NCBI GenBank assembly: GCA_035468985.1
Contig: DATISF010000038.1
Coordinates: forward strand, 124,001 to 188,000
DNA: 64,000 nt
DNA from: DASVHS01 sp035468985
GTDB lineage: Bacteria; Acidobacteriota; Thermoanaerobaculia; Gp7-AA8
Direction of reading: 5' to 3'
How positions within the stretch are numbered: position 1 is the stretch's first letter; each line of letters starts with the position of its first letter. The notes beneath the pieces were generated by a model. The model was not told the origin of the DNA. It saw only the letters and a list, made by a program, of their open reading frames with translations, and ran no database searches. Below are positions 43,630 through 51,976 of this stretch, one piece after another. The translations under genes were made by a program, and so were the position numbers.

Positions 43630-45120
43630 ATGATCCCGGAACCGCCGCGCGTTTCGTTCTGGCAAACGTCGCCGCACTTTCAGCGGCTCTGCCGGCGGAA
43701 GCTCGGCGACGGAGCGTGGCGCTGGGCCGAACCGCAGCTCGTGGCGATGGGAGAACGCGCCGCCCTCGAGGTCGCGCCGCTCGCGGCCGTGGCCGATCGG
43801 GAGCGGCCGCGCCTGGTCACGCACGACGAGCGCGGCAATCGCATCAACCGCGTCGAATACCACCCTGCATACCGGGAGATGGAGCGCATCGCGTACGGTT
43901 CGGGAATGCTGGCGATGAAGTACTCGCCGCACGAGCATTCCGCCGATGCTCCGTTCATCAGCTTCGCACTCGGCTACCTCTTTGCGATGGCGGAGATGGG
44001 CCTGTATTGCCCGCTGTGCATGACCGACGGCGTGGCCCGCGTGCTGACCCGCTTCGGCAACCGCGAACAGATCGCCCGCGTCGTCCCGCATCTCGCCTCG
44101 GACGATGTGAACTCGCTATGGACCGGCGCCATGTTTCTCACCGAGCGCGCCGGCGGATCGGACGTCGGCGCGAACGAGACCATCGCCCGCCGCGCGCCGG
44201 ACGGCACCTGGCGCCTTTCCGGACTGAAGTGGTTCTGCTCGAATGTCGACGCTCAGGCGGTGCTGGCCACGGCAAGGCCGGAAGGCGCATCCGACGGAAT
44301 CCGCGGCATCCGCACGTATCTGATGCTGACGGGCGGCAACTCCGGCGTGACGATCGAGCGGCTCAAAGAGAAGCTCGGCGTCCGGTCGATGCCAACTGGC
44401 GAGGTCACCCTGAGCGACGCACCGGCCGAAGAGATCGGCGATTTTCACGCCGTCGCCGAGATGATGAATCTCTCCCGCCTTTACAACTCGGTGGCAGCCG
44501 TCGCCGTGATCGGCCGTGCCGTTCACGAGGCGCGCTGGTACGTGGAGCGGCGGCGAGCGTTTGGCCGGCGCGTGATCGAGTTCCCGCTCGTCGAGGAAAC
44601 GCTCCTCGATCTCGAAGCCGAGCACCTCGGCGCTCTGCTGATGACGTTCGAGGCCGTCGATGCACTCCGCCGCGCCGACGCCGGAGACGCGGACGCGGCG
44701 CGCCTCCTGCGCATCCTGATCCCGGTCGTCAAAGCGCTCACCGGCAAACTTGCCGTGCCCTGTGTCTCGGAGGCGATGGAGTTGATCGGCGGGAACGGAT
44801 ACATCGAAGAATGGGTGATGCCGCGACTCCTGCGCGACGCGCAGGTGTTACCGATCTGGGAAGGAACGACGAACATCCTCGCGCTCGACATGCTGCGCAC
44901 CGCAAGGAAAGAGCGCGGTCACGAGCTGATCCTGCAGCGCATCCACGCGTCGTTCCCGGAGGAGGCCGGCGCGCTCCAGGCGTCGCTTCCCTCACTCGAT
45001 GAGCGGCGCTCCCGCCGCTGGCTCGAATCGCTCGCCCGCGCGTACGAGCTGACCCTGCTCAGCGAGATTGGCGAGCTGGCCATGGTGGAACGGCTTCGAG
45101 CGCGGCCGAAGGTGTGCTAG
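43630..45120 (+). CDS. Acyl-CoA dehydrogenase, AidB-like
   Basis: 496 residues. FAD-binding elements MFLTERAGGSDVGANET and LSGLKWFCSN, and the C-terminal IGGNGYIEEWVMPRLLRD then QVLPIWEGTTNILALDML, identify the AidB/isovaleryl-CoA-like acyl-CoA dehydrogenase group. E. coli AidB binds DNA under alkylation stress; others oxidise branched acyl-CoA. Catalytic base and substrate cannot be assigned. It is followed 10 nt later by the ABC importer genes, so they may share a transcript. Confidence 0.88.
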   Translation: MIPEPPRVSFWQTSPHFQRLCRRKLGDGAWRWAEPQLVAMGERAALEVAPLAAVADRERPRLVTHDERGNRINRVEYHPAYREMERIAYGSGMLAMKYSPHEHSADAPFISFALGYLFAMAEMGLYCPLCMTDGVARVLTRFGNREQIARVVPHLASDDVNSLWTGAMFLTERAGGSDVGANETIARRAPDGTWRLSGLKWFCSNVDAQAVLATARPEGASDGIRGIRTYLMLTGGNSGVTIERLKEKLGVRSMPTGEVTLSDAPAEEIGDFHAVAEMMNLSRLYNSVAAVAVIGRAVHEARWYVERRRAFGRRVIEFPLVEETLLDLEAEHLGALLMTFEAVDALRRADAGDADAARLLRILIPVVKALTGKLAVPCVSEAMELIGGNGYIEEWVMPRLLRDAQVLPIWEGTTNILALDMLRTARKERGHELILQRIHASFPEEAGALQASLPSLDERRSRRWLESLARAYELTLLSEIGELAMVERLRARPKVC

Positions 45121-45130
45121 AACGCGCCCC

Positions 45131-46096
45131 ATGAAGAGACTTGCAGTCGCAATCGCGATGCTGCTTCTTTGGGCGGGTGCCGTCCACGCTGCAGACGTCG
45201 TCCGCCTCGGAAACCTGAAGTTCGCGCATTACGGTGCGGTGTCGTACATGAAGGAGATCGCACCGAAGTACGGCCTGAAGATCGAAGAGAAGGTGTTCGC
45301 AAAAGGAATCGACATCATTCCGGCGATTCTCTCCGGAGACATCGACATCGCCGCCAGCGCACTCGACGCAGCGATTGCCGGCCGGTCCGTCGGCGCGCCC
45401 GTGTTCGTCGTCGCCGGTTTCGCGAAGGGCGGCGTGCGGATCGTCGGCCGTCCCGATCTAAATCTCAAGACCATTGGCGATCTCAAAGGCCGCAAGGTGG
45501 GAGTGGCGCGCGGCGGAGCGCAAGAGCTCTGCCTCCTCGCCGAGCTGCGCAAAGCGAACCTGACCTGGTCGGACAAGGGCGACAAGGACGTGCAGCTCGT
45601 CTATCTCGCGTATGCCGACCTCAATGGCGCACTGCTGGGAAAGCAGATCGACGCGATGTGCCAGTCGGAGCCGCAGTCGGCTCAGGCAATCGCCCAGGGT
45701 TTCGGCACGGAGATCATGAAGCCGTACGACACGCCGATGGGCGAGCCGGTCCGGGCGCTGGTCATGACTGAGAAGATGTACGACAAGAAGCGCGACGTGG
45801 CCACGCGCGTGCTGAAATGCTTCGTCGAGGCGACGGCAACGTTCCTGAGCAATCCCGCGCTCGCCGAGAAGTACGTCCGCGAGAACATGTTCAAGGGTCA
45901 GCTCTCGCATCAGGAGTACGTCGACGCGATGTCCAACGCGGCGTTCACCTATGACATCAACGTCCGCCACGTCCAGATCATGACCGACATGATGCAGGCC
46001 CTCGGCGTCGGCAGAATGGAAAAGCCGCCGGTCGCGCGCGAATGGGTTCGCGCCGATCTCCTGCAAGTGGCGAAGAACGCGATCGGCGTGAGATAG
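45131..46096 (+). CDS. ABC transporter substrate-binding protein, NMT1/taurine type
   Basis: 321 residues with signal peptide MKRLAVAIAMLLLWAGAVHA. The mature chain follows the NMT1/SsuA/TauA fold: LGNLKFAHYGAVSYMKE, ILSGDIDIAASALDAAIAG and LKGRKVGVARGGAQE. Family substrates include sulfonates, nitrate and thiamine precursors; this one is not assignable. A longer open frame upstream is excluded because it would overlap the dehydrogenase and lose the signal peptide. TAGAAC ends 7 nt before the ATG. Confidence 0.87.
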   Translation: MKRLAVAIAMLLLWAGAVHAADVVRLGNLKFAHYGAVSYMKEIAPKYGLKIEEKVFAKGIDIIPAILSGDIDIAASALDAAIAGRSVGAPVFVVAGFAKGGVRIVGRPDLNLKTIGDLKGRKVGVARGGAQELCLLAELRKANLTWSDKGDKDVQLVYLAYADLNGALLGKQIDAMCQSEPQSAQAIAQGFGTEIMKPYDTPMGEPVRALVMTEKMYDKKRDVATRVLKCFVEATATFLSNPALAEKYVRENMFKGQLSHQEYVDAMSNAAFTYDINVRHVQIMTDMMQALGVGRMEKPPVAREWVRADLLQVAKNAIGVR

Positions 46097-46099
46097 ACG

Positions 46100-46873
46100 A
46101 TGTCCCGGCGCGCGCGAGCCGTTTTTCGCTCCGCCATCGTCCCGGTGATCCTCCTCGCGATCTGGGAAGGTCTTTCACGCGCGGGAGCGATCAATCCGAT
46201 GATCCTGCCCGCGCCGTCCCGCGTTCTGCTGCGCTGGATCGACGATCTGCGGTCGGGAGAGCTTCCCTCCGACGCGGCCTCCAGCCTCTACCGCGTGATG
46301 ATGGGATTCCTCATCGGAACCGGGCTCGCGCTTCCGATCGGATTGGCGATGGGCGCGAGCCGCTCGGCGTACGCGTACCTCAACCCCCTCGTGCAGGTGC
46401 TCCGGCCGATTCCTCCGATCGCCTTCGTCCCGCTGGCGATCCTCTGGTTCGGCCTCGGCAATCCGCCGGCGTTCTTCCTCATCAGCCTCGGAGCATTCTT
46501 CCCGGTGCTCATGAACACGATCGCCGGCGTGCGGAGCGTCGACGCGATCTACGTTCGCGCGGCAAGAAATCTCGGAGCGAACAAGAGAGCTCTGTTCTTC
46601 CGGGTGATGATTCCCGCGGCGCTCCCGCACATCATGACCGGCATCCGCGTCGGCTTCGGCGTCGCGTTCATCGTGGTGATCGTCGCGGAGATGATCGCCG
46701 TGAACAACGGCCTCGGATACCGGATCCTCGAAGCGCGGGAGTACTTCTGGTCCGACAAGATCGTTGCGGGAATGATCACCATCGGCCTGCTCGGGCTGGC
46801 GATCGATTTCGGTCTCGCGCGCCTGTCCGACTATCTGCTCCGCTGGCATCGCGGACTGGAGCCGGCGAAATGA
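46100..46873 (+). CDS. ABC transporter permease, SsuC/TauC type
   Basis: 257 residues with about six membrane segments and the EAA loop AARNLGANKRALFFRVMIPAALP (shown in part), which docks on the ATPase. It follows the binding protein by 3 nt and overlaps the ATPase gene by 4 nt (ATGA), giving the order binding protein, permease, ATPase. Confidence 0.9.
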   Translation: MSRRARAVFRSAIVPVILLAIWEGLSRAGAINPMILPAPSRVLLRWIDDLRSGELPSDAASSLYRVMMGFLIGTGLALPIGLAMGASRSAYAYLNPLVQVLRPIPPIAFVPLAILWFGLGNPPAFFLISLGAFFPVLMNTIAGVRSVDAIYVRAARNLGANKRALFFRVMIPAALPHIMTGIRVGFGVAFIVVIVAEMIAVNNGLGYRILEAREYFWSDKIVAGMITIGLLGLAIDFGLARLSDYLLRWHRGLEPAK

Positions 46874-47640
46874 CGGCGGAGATCCAGGTCCGCGGCGTAA
46901 CGAAGCGCTTCGACGGTCTGGTCGCGCTCGACAACATCGATCTCGACGTCGAACGCGGCGAATTCGTCTGCCTTCTCGGTCCCTCGGGATGCGGCAAGTC
47001 GACTCTGCTCAATGCCGTCGCCGGATTCCTGCCGCCGACAACGGGAGAGATCACTGCGGCCGGCAAGCTGGTCAGCGAGCCAGGGCCCGATCGCGGAATG
47101 GTGTTTCAGGAGTACGCGCTGTTCCCGTGGATGACCGTGAAGGCGAACGTCGCGTTCGGACTGCAGATGCGCGGCGAAGCGAAGCCGCAACTGGAGAGAC
47201 AAGTCGGCGCACTGCTGGCGAAACTGAATCTGACCGAGTTCGCGAACCGTTTTCCGAAGGATCTTTCCGGCGGCATGCGCCAGCGCGTGGCGATCGCGCG
47301 TCTGCTCGCGCTCGACAGCCCGATCCTGTTGATGGACGAGCCCTTCGGCGCGCTCGACGCGCTCACGCGCCGGAATCTGCAGGACGAGCTGCTGCGCATC
47401 TGGACGGAGCTGAAGAAGACGATTCTGTTCGTCACGCACGGCATCGACGAGTCCATCTACCTCGCCGACCGCATCGTCGTCATGACCTATCGCCCGGGCC
47501 GGATCAAAGCGATCGTGCCTGTGAATCTGGAGCGGCCGCGCGACGTCGCCTCGCCGCAGTTCAATGCGCTGAAGCGCGAGATCGATGGGATGGTGATGGA
47601 GGAGCAGCGGCGGCACGAAGAAGACGAGATGTCATCGTAA
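46870..47640 (+). CDS. ABC transporter ATPase, SsuB/TauB type
   Basis: 256 residues. Walker A GPSGCGKST, Q-loop VFQEYALFPWM, signature LSGGMRQRVAIAR, Walker B ILLMDEPFGALD and the H-loop FVTHGIDE are all present, so the enzyme should be active. TauB/SsuB-type ATPases power import with the neighbouring permease. The stop overlaps the converging GH18 gene by 9 nt. Confidence 0.92.
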   Translation: MTAEIQVRGVTKRFDGLVALDNIDLDVERGEFVCLLGPSGCGKSTLLNAVAGFLPPTTGEITAAGKLVSEPGPDRGMVFQEYALFPWMTVKANVAFGLQMRGEAKPQLERQVGALLAKLNLTEFANRFPKDLSGGMRQRVAIARLLALDSPILLMDEPFGALDALTRRNLQDELLRIWTELKKTILFVTHGIDESIYLADRIVVMTYRPGRIKAIVPVNLERPRDVASPQFNALKREIDGMVMEEQRRHEEDEMSS

Positions 47641-48747
47641 CCCGTTGACCAGCGCATCCAGCAACGTCTCCCCCGGATCGTGACTCTGCTCCCAATACAT
47701 CACGCCGCCCAACCCATACTTCTTCACGAAACGCGCCTTGTCGGCGAGTGACTGCGGATCGTCGTACGAGATGAAGCGGCCCACATCGGGATTCCAGAGG
47801 TACGGCGCGTGCGCGGCATCATCCCAGCGGCGCTCGTAGCCCTGCGCTCCGATGTACTGCCGAAGAATTTTCGAGTACGGATAGTCGGATTCATACTGAT
47901 CGTAAGGTCTGTACAGACCGTCGCTCCCCCAGGCTCCGCGCCATCCGCGCCCGTAAAACGCCACGCCCACCACGATCTTGCGCGGCGGGATGCCGGCATC
48001 GAGGTGCTGGCGGATGAACGACTCGGTCGATGCCGTTGATTGTCCGGCCGCGGCCGAACGATAGAGCGCCGTGTGATGGCCCGTCGTTCGCGAGTATCCG
48101 CCGGCGAGGTCGTAGGTCATCACGTTGATCCAGTCGAGATAGACGTGCAGCCGATCCATCTCCGTGAACTGGAAATAGCGTCCGCCGGCCGAGGCGATCG
48201 AGAGCGTGTAGCGGTTGAAACCGGTGCGGCCGCGCGCATCGCTCAGCATGTCCAGCTCATCGCGCAGCATCTTCAGCATCAGCGTGAAATTCTGTTTGTC
48301 CTCGGGTCGGTACTTGATGCCAGGACCGGGCTGGCCGGGATACTCCCAGTCGAGATCGATCCCGTCGAGCGCGTAGCGTTTGATCAGGTCGACAGCGCTC
48401 GTCGCGAACACGCATCGCGAGTCTTCGCTCTCCGCCGCATCGGAAAAGAAATCGGCGCCCCAGCCACCGACCGAGACGATCACCTTGAGATCGGGGTTGA
48501 CTGCCTTCAACGCCTGCAGCTGCGCGATGTGCGCGGGAGCGTCGGGATCCTCGAACCAGACTTCGCCGAGGGGACTCACCTTCGCGAAGGCGTAGTAGAT
48601 GTGGGTGAGCTTCTTCGCTCCGATGGCGTTGATGTCGGCGCGCCCGCGCACATAGCCGACGATGCGGAATTGCCGGTGCGGCGCGACGGGCGGAAGCGTC
48701 TGACAGCCGCAGAGGAGGAGTATCGTGATCAGAAATCGTCTCGTCAT
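47632..48747 (-). CDS. GH18-family glycosidase (chitinase-like) lipoprotein
   Basis: 371 residues. Lipoprotein signal MTRRFLITILLLCGC with the lipid Cys in LLLCGC. The GH18 barrel is clear: VIVSVGGWG on strand 3, the catalytic DGIDLDWEYPG with the proton donor at E135, INVMTYDLAG on strand 6, and GGVMYWE at the end. It should hydrolyse chitin, chitodextrins or peptidoglycan-like N-acetylglucosamine polymers at the cell envelope. The start ATG lies inside a palindromic repeat (48743-48802) with no Shine-Dalgarno. Confidence 0.9.
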   Translation of the reverse strand: MTRRFLITILLLCGCQTLPPVAPHRQFRIVGYVRGRADINAIGAKKLTHIYYAFAKVSPLGEVWFEDPDAPAHIAQLQALKAVNPDLKVIVSVGGWGADFFSDAAESEDSRCVFATSAVDLIKRYALDGIDLDWEYPGQPGPGIKYRPEDKQNFTLMLKMLRDELDMLSDARGRTGFNRYTLSIASAGGRYFQFTEMDRLHVYLDWINVMTYDLAGGYSRTTGHHTALYRSAAAGQSTASTESFIRQHLDAGIPPRKIVVGVAFYGRGWRGAWGSDGLYRPYDQYESDYPYSKILRQYIGAQGYERRWDDAAHAPYLWNPDVGRFISYDDPQSLADKARFVKKYGLGGVMYWEQSHDPGETLLDALVNGLR

Positions 48748-48802
48748 GCTGAGCGAAGCGAAGCATCTCGTCGGCGAGATCCTTCGCTTCGCTCAGGATG
48801 AC
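48743..48802. repeat. 28-bp stem copy of the GTCATCCTGAG repeat overlapping a start codon
   Basis: Positions 48743-48770 and 48775-48802 form a 28-nt inverted repeat with two mismatches around a TCGG loop. The element fills most of the gap between divergent genes. On the minus strand its last bases CATGAC provide the ATG of the GH18 gene (48747-48745), so that mRNA would begin in or before a very stable hairpin. Confidence 0.8.
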
Positions 48803-48819
48803 GGAGCGCAATCGCCATT

Positions 48820-49731
48820 ATGTATCGCGTCGTTTTCGCCGCCGCGGCGGCGTACAACATCGTCTTCGGGCTGTGGGCGGCGCTGTTCCCGCGCGCGTTC
48901 TTCACGATGTTCCATCTCGATGCGCCACGGTATCCGGCGATCTGGGCGTGTCTGGGCATGGTCGTCGGCCTGTACGGCGTCGGCTACGCGTACGCGGCGT
49001 GGCGTCCCGAGCGCGGCGCGCCGTTCATCGCCATCGGACTGGCCGGAAAGATCCTCGGGCCGATCGGCTGGGTGATGGCGGTGCACTCCGGCGAGCTTCC
49101 GTTCCGCACGTTTCCGCTGCTCGTGTTCGACGATCTGATGTGGTGGCTGCCGTTCGCGATGTTTCTGCTCGATCGCACGGCGATCGTCGATTTTCTGAAA
49201 CGGACGGCTCCGTACTGGTGCGCGACGTTCCACACGATCGCCGCGATCGGCGCGGTCATCCTCCTGCGCGAAGGTCCGGCGCGGTGGGAAATGTGGCGTG
49301 CGGGCTGGCTTCTCTGGATGCTCAGCGCGGTATCGCTTCTCGGCTTTTATGCATGCTGGGGAGCGCGGGCAGCACGCACCCTCGCCATGATCGGGTTCGC
49401 GATCGCGGCCGCGGGGCTCTTCTGCGACTTTGCCGGCGAGTCGATTCTCATCGCCTGGCTCCCGCGTGCCGAAGACCCGCTCTACAGGATCGCCGCGCTC
49501 CTGAGCGCCGGCGCCGGCAACGGCCTGTACACAATCGGCGGAATCGTTCTTACGATTGCCTCACCGCTCCCCGCACTCCTGCGCGCCTGGGCGTGGGTGA
49601 TATGGGCAGCGGGGATTTCCATGACCCTGCTCACAATCGCTGACAGCGCAACGGGTATCGTGATCGCCAGCATCGTGCTCATGGTTCTGTTCGTGCCGTG
49701 GGTCGTGCTCGTGGGAGTGAAGCTCCGGTGA
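48820..49731 (+). CDS. Polytopic membrane protein of unknown function
   Basis: 303 residues with about nine hydrophobic segments covering the whole chain, beginning MYRVVFAAAAAYNIVFGLWA. The first 125 residues resemble a small four-helix DUF-type unit (GLWAALFPRAFF, MVVGLYGVGYAYAAWRP) and the rest is a second helical bundle, so a fusion is possible. No family or functional residues are recognised. It is coupled to the next gene by GTGA. Confidence 0.62.
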   Translation: MYRVVFAAAAAYNIVFGLWAALFPRAFFTMFHLDAPRYPAIWACLGMVVGLYGVGYAYAAWRPERGAPFIAIGLAGKILGPIGWVMAVHSGELPFRTFPLLVFDDLMWWLPFAMFLLDRTAIVDFLKRTAPYWCATFHTIAAIGAVILLREGPARWEMWRAGWLLWMLSAVSLLGFYACWGARAARTLAMIGFAIAAAGLFCDFAGESILIAWLPRAEDPLYRIAALLSAGAGNGLYTIGGIVLTIASPLPALLRAWAWVIWAAGISMTLLTIADSATGIVIASIVLMVLFVPWVVLVGVKLR

Positions 49732-50675
49732 AGCGCGTCGTCGTTCTGGGTGGCTCGGGATTTTTCGGCGGGCTGATCGCGGAGCAGCTTCGCGCGGCCG
49801 GCGTCACTCCGCTCCTCGCCTCCCGCTCGCGCGGCGATCTGCGCGTCGACGCGAATAATCCCGCCGATCTCCGCGCAAACCTCAAGACGCGCGATCTCGT
49901 CATCGATGCCGCCGGCCCGTTTCAGAACCGCACGCCTGCTCTGATCGAGGCGGCGCGCACCGTCGGCTTCGACATCATCGACTTGTCCGACAGTCCGGAC
50001 TACACGTCGATGATCTACGAGAACGAGGTGCCGATCGGTGCGGCCGGCATACGCGTTCTCACCGCCTGCAGCGCGCTCTCCACCGTGAGCGCGCTCATCC
50101 TGGCGATGAGCGGAGTCGAAGAGCCGCGCCGCCTGACCGCCTATCTCGTCCCGGCGAGCCGCTACACGGCGAGTCGAGGCACGACCGAGTCGATGCTGGG
50201 GTCATTCATCGGCGAGCAGCGCTCCATTGATTTTCCGCAGCCGCTGGGCAGGCGATCCGGCATCACCGTGAAAAGCGTCGACGCCGTGACACTCCCGCGA
50301 AAGTTCTGGTTCCTGCGCACGGCCGAGTTCGTGATCGACACGCAGATTCCATTGATGAACACGATGCTGCGTTCGCCGCTATTGCGCCGTCTGGCCACAA
50401 CGTACGAGAAGAACGCGCTCGATCTCATTCATCGCGTCGGGCCGGCAGAGGGACTTCTCGCGTACGAGATCGTCTCGACGAACGCACGCAAATTCGCGAT
50501 CTTCACCGGCGGGAAGACGCATCTCATCGCCGTGCTTCCGGCTGTGCAGGCCGCGCTGGCGATCATGGGCGGCCGCTTCGCGCATCGCGGAGTCGTTCCG
50601 CCGACCGACCACGTCGTGCAGGCGGAGTTCCTCGAAGCGGTGAAGCGCGAGGGGATCACGCTCACGGTTTCGTGA
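49728..50675 (+). CDS. Saccharopine dehydrogenase-like NAD(P)-binding protein
   Basis: 315 residues starting with GTG in a 4-nt overlap with the membrane-protein stop. The N-terminal VVVLGGSGFFGGLIAEQL is a Rossmann G-x-x-G-x-x-G motif, DLVIDAAGPFQNRTPALIEA and DIIDLSDSPDY follow the Sacchrp_dh_NADP pattern. The substrate domain is not informative; family members reduce or merely bind saccharopine, or act on lipids. Its 3' end overlaps a converging gene by 14 nt. Confidence 0.78.
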   Translation: MKRVVVLGGSGFFGGLIAEQLRAAGVTPLLASRSRGDLRVDANNPADLRANLKTRDLVIDAAGPFQNRTPALIEAARTVGFDIIDLSDSPDYTSMIYENEVPIGAAGIRVLTACSALSTVSALILAMSGVEEPRRLTAYLVPASRYTASRGTTESMLGSFIGEQRSIDFPQPLGRRSGITVKSVDAVTLPRKFWFLRTAEFVIDTQIPLMNTMLRSPLLRRLATTYEKNALDLIHRVGPAEGLLAYEIVSTNARKFAIFTGGKTHLIAVLPAVQAALAIMGGRFAHRGVVPPTDHVVQAEFLEAVKREGITLTVS

Positions 50676-51090
50676 GCGGGATCTTCACGTCCTTCCCTTC
50701 GCGCCGCCAGATCATCGCGCTGATGAACCAGCGGCCGCCGCGGCGAAACAGCTGAATGCTGTTCACGCCGCGGTTCATCACATCTCCGTTGCGAGAGCGG
50801 CGCGTCTCGTACGCGCTCAGCACGTGGGCGATTTCGCCGAACTGCCGCGTGTCGCGCCACAGCTCGCCCTCCCAGAAGCTGGGCATCTCGCCGGAATCGA
50901 TCATCCGGTCGAAGTCGACGCGATACGACTTCATGTCGAATTCGAAGATGCCTCCGTCGTTCACGCGGACCAGCCGCGCGCCCGGCGCGTAAATCGCGTC
51001 ATTGCGCTTCCAGTCGGGGCGCTGGCCGCGCTCGAAACTGATCGATTCGTACATCTCCTTGATGACTTCGTCGATGGTGGCGGCACTCAT
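50662..51090 (-). CDS. SnoaL/NTF2-like protein of unknown function
   Basis: 142 residues from the ATG overlapping the upstream lipoprotein stop (ATGA); the longer open frame is not supported. A single alpha+beta domain with SISFERGQRPDWKRNDAIYA and RGVNSIQLFRRGGRWFISAM matches the NTF2/SnoaL-like fold, which often forms small-molecule pockets. No catalytic residue can be named. Second gene of a two-gene operon. Confidence 0.68.
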   Translation of the reverse strand: MSAATIDEVIKEMYESISFERGQRPDWKRNDAIYAPGARLVRVNDGGIFEFDMKSYRVDFDRMIDSGEMPSFWEGELWRDTRQFGEIAHVLSAYETRRSRNGDVMNRGVNSIQLFRRGGRWFISAMIWRREGKDVKIPLTKP

Positions 51091-51941
51091 CGCGTGATCG
51101 TCACTCCGTATTTTTTCGCCAGGTAGTCTTCGACCTGCACCCGCTCCTGGTCCGTCAGCACGCGAGCGTAGACGATGATCTCTGCCAGATCGCCCATCCA
51201 TGTCTCGTGATACGACGTGCCTGTGCCACCGAGATAGAGATTGGGAAGTGCCTCTTCCCATTCGGCGGGAACTTTCGTCAGCATTGCTTTGCCATCGACC
51301 CATCCGGAGAAATCGGTCTTTGTGTACTGGTCCACCGTGACGTAGTTCTCACCCGCTTTGAGGGTGAAGTAACCCTCGACGCCTTTGCCCGTGAAGACGG
51401 TGTAGTTCTTTTCTTCCCCTCCGCGGTTGTCGATTCCCGCGGCACGGTCGTAGCTGCCGTTGTCGTCGCCATACAGCTTGCGCAACGGCGTCTTCTGATC
51501 GGTCTTGCTGTTGAACACGGCGATCACCGTCGCCTCGGGCATGCCTGCAGGACTGATGTCGACGTTCGTCATCATCATGTTGTCGGTGCCGTCGAAGCGG
51601 ACCACGGAGTGGCCGTTGATCGCGTTGGCCACGACTTCCGGCTGTTGACCGGGCTTCTCCGCGCTGGCGCTCACGTTGGCAACGCCACTGTTGCTCCACG
51701 ATGCGAGCTTCCCGCCGGCGGCCGGCTTCGCATCGTCCGCGGCGAGCCAGAGAGCGACTCCCGCGGCGGGAATCGAAGATCCGGCAGGCAGCGTCACAGC
51801 CGTTTGTGATCGCGGCGCGGCGGTCGTTGCCGTCGCATGCCTCTCCGTTGCGGCGGGCGGAGGCTGCGGCGCCGCCGTTTCGGTCTTCTTGCACGACAAA
51901 ACAAGAGCGAGCAATAGCGTCACTGCAAACATCTTCTTCAT
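51087..51941 (-). CDS. LamG/concanavalin-like lipoprotein
   Basis: 284 residues with lipoprotein signal MKKMFAVTLLLALVLSC. After a Pro/Ala/Thr-rich linker comes a beta-sandwich: VALWLAADDAKP, VRFDGTDNMMM, ATVIAVFNSK and the closing LAEIIVYARVLTDQERVQVE are characteristic of LamG/concanavalin-type carbohydrate-binding domains that usually follow polysaccharide or agarase-like enzymes. It probably binds a glycan at the surface. TAACAT lies 9 nt before the ATG. Confidence 0.75.
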   Translation of the reverse strand: MKKMFAVTLLLALVLSCKKTETAAPQPPPAATERHATATTAAPRSQTAVTLPAGSSIPAAGVALWLAADDAKPAAGGKLASWSNSGVANVSASAEKPGQQPEVVANAINGHSVVRFDGTDNMMMTNVDISPAGMPEATVIAVFNSKTDQKTPLRKLYGDDNGSYDRAAGIDNRGGEEKNYTVFTGKGVEGYFTLKAGENYVTVDQYTKTDFSGWVDGKAMLTKVPAEWEEALPNLYLGGTGTSYHETWMGDLAEIIVYARVLTDQERVQVEDYLAKKYGVTITR

Positions 51942-51950
51942 GGACGGGAG

Positions 51951-51968
51951 ATGTTACTCCGATACACT
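51951..51968. promoter_or_regulatory. Divergent -10 elements for a lipoprotein and an OPT transporter
   Basis: The 35-nt gap contains TAACAT on the minus strand (51956-51951), 9 nt from the ATG at 51941, and TACACT on the plus strand (51963-51968), 8 nt from the ATG at 51977. No Shine-Dalgarno is found on either side, so both transcripts may be leaderless. Confidence 0.45.
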
Positions 51969-51976
51969 CTCCGCCG

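Noticed and set aside
43290..45002. 570-codon plus-strand frame over the acyl-CoA dehydrogenase
   Set aside because: Out-of-phase shadow rich in Arg; the dehydrogenase frame has all family motifs.
46042..46869. Upstream extension of the ABC ATPase frame
   Set aside because: The frame is open by chance over the permease gene; the ATPase fold begins at the ATG at 46870 in an ATGA overlap.
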